A stretch of DNA of 24,565 nucleotides from Circinella minor (taxonomy: Eukaryota > Mucoromycota > Mucoromycetes > Mucorales > Lichtheimiaceae). Of the stretch, positions 21,262 through 24,565 are shown one piece after another (the stretch's first letter is position 1; each line of letters begins with the position of its first letter). Made by a program: the position numbers and the translations under genes. The DNA lies in the NCBI GenBank assembly GCA_016758965.1, contig JAEPRB010000407.1, positions 1-24,565 on the forward strand, read 5' to 3'. The notes beneath the pieces were generated by a model that had not been told where the DNA came from, ran no database searches, and saw nothing but the letters and a program-made list of their open reading frames with translations.

Positions 21262-21795
21262 ACCAAACATGAAATAAAAAAAGTTTAGTGCGATTATTCC
21301 ACTACCATACATGAAATAAAAAAGGTTGAGAGCGAATATTCCACTACCAAACATGAAATAAAAAAAGTTTAGTGCGAATATTCCACTACCAAACATGAAA
21401 TAAAAAAAGTTTAGTGCAGAAATTGATGACGCAGAATGCGAATAAAAAAATACCATCCGCGAAAATAAAAACGTCGAACACGAAATATTTAACCTTTAAC
21501 TTGAATATAAAAATATTACCCGCGAAAAAAAAAAATATTATCCTTGAATATAAAAAACGTTTACCTCGAAATAAAAAAACACCATCCATGATTAATAAAA
21601 CGCCATCCATGAATTCAAAAATAGCATCCATGATTTAAAAAACGTCATCCTTGAAATCAAAAACACCATCTTTGAATTCAAAAATAACATCTACGAAAAT
21701 AAAAAACACCATCTGCGATTATAAAAAGAACATCCATGGAATCAAAAACGTCATCCTCAGAATCAAAAACGTCATCCTTGGAATCAAAAACATTA
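21262..21795. repeat. 42-bp then 21-bp tandem array in repeat Y, copy B
   Basis: Four units with an exact 42-bp period start at 21262, 21304, 21346 and 21388 (ACCAAACATGAAATAAAAAA...). They pass into degenerate 21-bp units of the type GAATCAAAAACGTCATCCTT, clearest at 21738-21795. The 42-bp units are more alike here than in copy A, which points to recent homogenisation in this copy. Confidence 0.75.
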
Positions 21796-21856
21796 TGGTC
21801 AACTTCTTCTGAAAAATCCTGTATTATACTGATCTATAATATAAGGAAAAACTTAC

Positions 21857-24565
21857 TCATTATGGGCAGCACTGAGAGTATATATATATTGTCTGAATTG
21901 GTCTGCAGAAGAGACAGTTGCTGGATTCTGCATCAGCATATCGTAAACAGATTGAATCGGTAAAACTACATCTTCATCTGGATGGTGTCGCATGATTACA
22001 TCGGTATAAACACATCGATTTCGATTTTCACGCTGCAATCCCCATTTAAACATGGATTGATGTCTATAGAAAATAGTATACCAGTAAAAATATTATTAAA
22101 TCGTTAATCAATTAATATATATAGTGTTGTGAATTAATCTAGAGAAACAACAAGAAATCAACAACTTACTGATAAGCTCTATTGCTTAATGAGATTGTAT
22201 GATTATTTCTATGATCTTGATCTGCCAGGGGTTCCAGCGTGTCAACCGCAGTGACTAATGACCGAATACCTAGTATTTATAATTTGTATACAAAACATAT
22301 ATAATTAATATATGTTATGAAGCTTGGAATTTTATTATGATGTACTTGTATGTTACCTGGATCGATAAATACGGTCCGCCAGTTTTGTAGTCTTTCTGGA
22401 GTCAAACCTCCTGGCTCTTTAGAAAGGTGGTACATCCCACGCCTCCAATTAGTCAAGTTGATATTACGAGGGTAATACTTGACTTCTTTAGAACTTAAAG
22501 GGAGGTACTCTTCAAACATATCAAAATCACATTGAGTATATATGAATATTTAAATACTATATATATATATATATATATAATGATTTATGTTTTATATAAT
22601 CTCACCTCCTCTTCTTGTTCTGATCGGTCTTCTGAAATGAAAAACTATCGAGACGCCATCTGTTTCGATACTTTGATTAAATAATTTCAGCTCACGATCT
22701 TCAGGTGGTAGGTTTCCTTGACCTAGATTAATTGTATTATTATCAGTTTTCAATATTTACATATACGAATTATGTTTTATACGTAACATCACTGTTCTTT
22801 TTGTATATACCTTCAACCGAAAATCGGCAATGCCGAGGTTCGACGTGCCCAATATTGAAAATGGATTCCCAGAATTCTTCTATAAATAGTTGTTGTTGAT
22901 TTTCAAACTGTGGGATACTCAGAAAATATCCTCTCCCTCGAACATTGCGTGGTCGCTTTGATACATTGTACAGATATGAAAAAGAAAGTTAGTTATTATA
23001 CATATTCAATAAAAGTGAAATATACTAATTATATATAAAAAAAAAGTTACCAAAATGTGAGCAGGTGTACTTTCTGGTACACGTTCAATCATCTCTCTAG
23101 AAATTAGATAGATACACCGGGTATCGAGTGGCATGAACCCAATCCTGTGGCTTGCTATAGGTAGAGGTGCCCATTTGTTGGTTACACCATATGTTTCAGC
23201 TTCGTGTAATAACCATATATAATAAGGTAATGAATTATTCAAAGTTAATAATGATGCTCGCGATGGTTTGGCGATGATTCTGTTAATATCGATATTAGCA
23301 TAAGCCGTTTCAAAATGATTCCGATGAAAGCTATTATAATCATTTTATAATTTGATAATTAATAACATTTTCTAATTATTAATAATAAAATATAGCAGCT
23401 GTAAATAAAAAAAAAAAGAGATTCTTACTTAAAGTATCCGAGAACTTGAGTAAATATTCTTGCAGGTATACGAATGATAATGTACTGAGAGAGATGCTCT
23501 TGATGCAATGATATGCACTTGACAATTATATTGGCTAAAAAAATGTTTTATATCAAATTATATATAAAGTCTTTTCTTTCATCTTTTTTTTTTCTCTTCT
23601 TACCAAGAGTTCTAGGGCTTATACGCATATTTAGAACCACATTATTTTCTTCGCATATCCAAGTTAGATATTTTTCCCAAACACGCTTGAGAAATGCAGT
23701 TATATTAGAAACCAAATGATTGCGCGCATCTTTAATAAAAAATATTATCAGTAATAAATTAGTTGTCAAGTAAAACATCATGCTCGATATATCATATGAT
23801 GCCCGTCGAAAGAGTTATACACATACTAGTCAAAGCTTTTCGAGCAAAAAGGTCAGATAAGCGACTCAGTAATCCCGCTGAAATATCTTGTGGCACCACA
23901 GGAGGAACATATAGTGCTATAGAAATTATAAAAAATAAAGTAGATCAGCCATTACATTATTTATATTGTTCTCTAGTCAGATACACTTTATTTTTATACT
24001 ACATACCATCCCCTGTCACAACTGATCGCCTTCTTGGTTGAAACTCGTTATTGAATACAGTTCGAAGAACTTGATATCGTTGTGGATTCTATGCAAAATA
24101 TATGTGGTTACATTTATCAGTATTTAATCTCACTGTCTTTTATCTTTCTTTTTGCTATACAAACATACCCGACCAGGGACTGGTGCATTGGCAGTAGGAT
24201 TTGTTGCAACCATACGGAAAGCATTCGCATAATATGTTTGGTTAGTTATTTCTGGAAATGATATAGTACCATTGCTTTCAGCGGCAAGTAGCCCATGAAG
24301 ATTAATTAAGTTCAATGCATCACGTCTAAGTACTTGATAATGTTCTGCTAGTTCACGAAGATAACCCTATAAATATGTATTTAAAATTGTGTGAGATATG
24401 TATTTTTTATGACTTTAACGAAATAAATTTGTAACATGTATTTTTTATGATGTCATTGATTAATAAAAAAATAATACGTACTCGAAAATGCTGAAAATCA
24501 TCTTGAAGGGCTACACGCAACTTGCATTTGCGACTTACAATTCTCGTTGAACGACGTGGACCATG
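21857..24565 (-). CDS. Fanzor-type (eukaryotic TnpB-like) RNA-guided nuclease, 5' and middle exons, partial
   Basis: Twelve exons run in from the right edge on the minus strand: 24565-24482, 24366-24169, 24088-24007, 23916-23827, 23729-23604, 23534-23429, 23330-23051, 22955-22811, 22722-22606, 22509-22357, 22269-22170 and 22063-21857. They encode 562 residues with no stop, and every GT-AG junction is in phase. Family marks are KWAPLPIASHR...FMPLDTRCIYLI, then ETDGVSIVFHFRR (Asp near 392), then WRTVFIDPGIRSLVTAV. The last is the RuvC-I strand with the predicted catalytic Asp near 459, counting from the edge. Known Fanzors are nuclear DNA nucleases guided by an RNA from the element's 3' side. 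The start codon lies beyond 24565. After the donor at 21856-21855, no exon carrying RuvC-II, the zinc-binding loop or RuvC-III could be found; repeat Y begins there. The gene therefore looks truncated unless the rest lies farther left. Confidence 0.75.
22559..22579. repeat. (AT)n microsatellite in a Fanzor intron
   Basis: About ten AT dinucleotides in the intron between the exons at 22722-22606 and 22509-22357. Confidence 0.8.

Larger units (their letters stand above)
20419..21824 (+). repeat. Dispersed repeat Y, copy B (about 1.4 kb)
   Basis: Same orientation and order as 9052-10503, beginning TTGATAA(T/C) and ending GTCAACTTCTTCTGAAAAAT. It lacks the X segment that precedes copy A. Its right end falls about 30 bp from the last visible splice donor of the minus-strand Fanzor gene, inside the following intron. 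This suggests that Y inserted there or marks a deletion breakpoint. No TIR or target duplication was recognised. Confidence 0.72.

Noticed and set aside
21256..21456. Open frame with repeated FFYFMFGSGIFALN on the minus strand
   Set aside because: It is a by-product of the 42-bp period being divisible by three; the same array is open on the other strand and is not preserved in copy A.

Overview
The window looks like AT-rich nuclear DNA of a filamentous fungus, most likely an early-diverging one (Mucoromycota/Mucorales-like). The reasons are many short GT-AG introns of about 50-150 bp, the mix of fungal DNA transposons (KDZ, Plavaka, Tc1/mariner), a Fanzor-type gene, and a piece of a TPR protein of the kind seen in mucoralean F-box proteins. 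Taxonomy is inferred from content only. I found no rRNA, tRNA or CRISPR array. The window is a mosaic of mobile and repetitive DNA; the only gene not obviously part of a transposon is the intact 353-aa gene at 13139-14568.

Left part (1-2783): a nine-exon KDZ transposase on the minus strand. All its splice sites keep phase, but four nonsense codons kill it. A GC-rich inverted repeat lies just upstream. The next 3 kb is very AT-rich. It contains a 52-bp three-way-junction palindrome, a 970-bp Tc1/mariner-type element bounded by inverted repeats and TA dinucleotides, and a broken minus-strand gene with a cysteine/histidine motif that resembles giant-virus proteins.

Middle part (6336-13017): a Tc1/mariner-like DD34E transposase with two in-frame TAG codons and a lost first catalytic aspartate, the first exon of a TPR protein, and the first copy of a 1.45-kb dispersed repeat (here called Y) joined to a small repeat (X). 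A further X copy, a 10-bp GC-rich repeat and a 61-bp tandem array follow.

Right part (13139-24565): an intact five-exon minus-strand gene resembling DUF6532 proteins; a 13-exon, about 1008-residue Plavaka transposase that is complete apart from one 1-base frame break; a cluster of strong hairpins; the second Y copy; and, running in from the right edge on the minus strand, at least 12 exons of a Fanzor (eukaryotic TnpB-like RNA-guided nuclease) gene. The Fanzor frame is open through RuvC-I, and then the gene stops beside the end of the Y copy, so RuvC-II, the zinc finger and RuvC-III are not visible.

The genes do not form one pathway. They are layers of selfish elements in different states of decay, with the Plavaka copy the freshest and the KDZ and Tc1 copies dead. 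Exon models were built by hand from GT/AG signals and reading-frame continuity and need transcript support.
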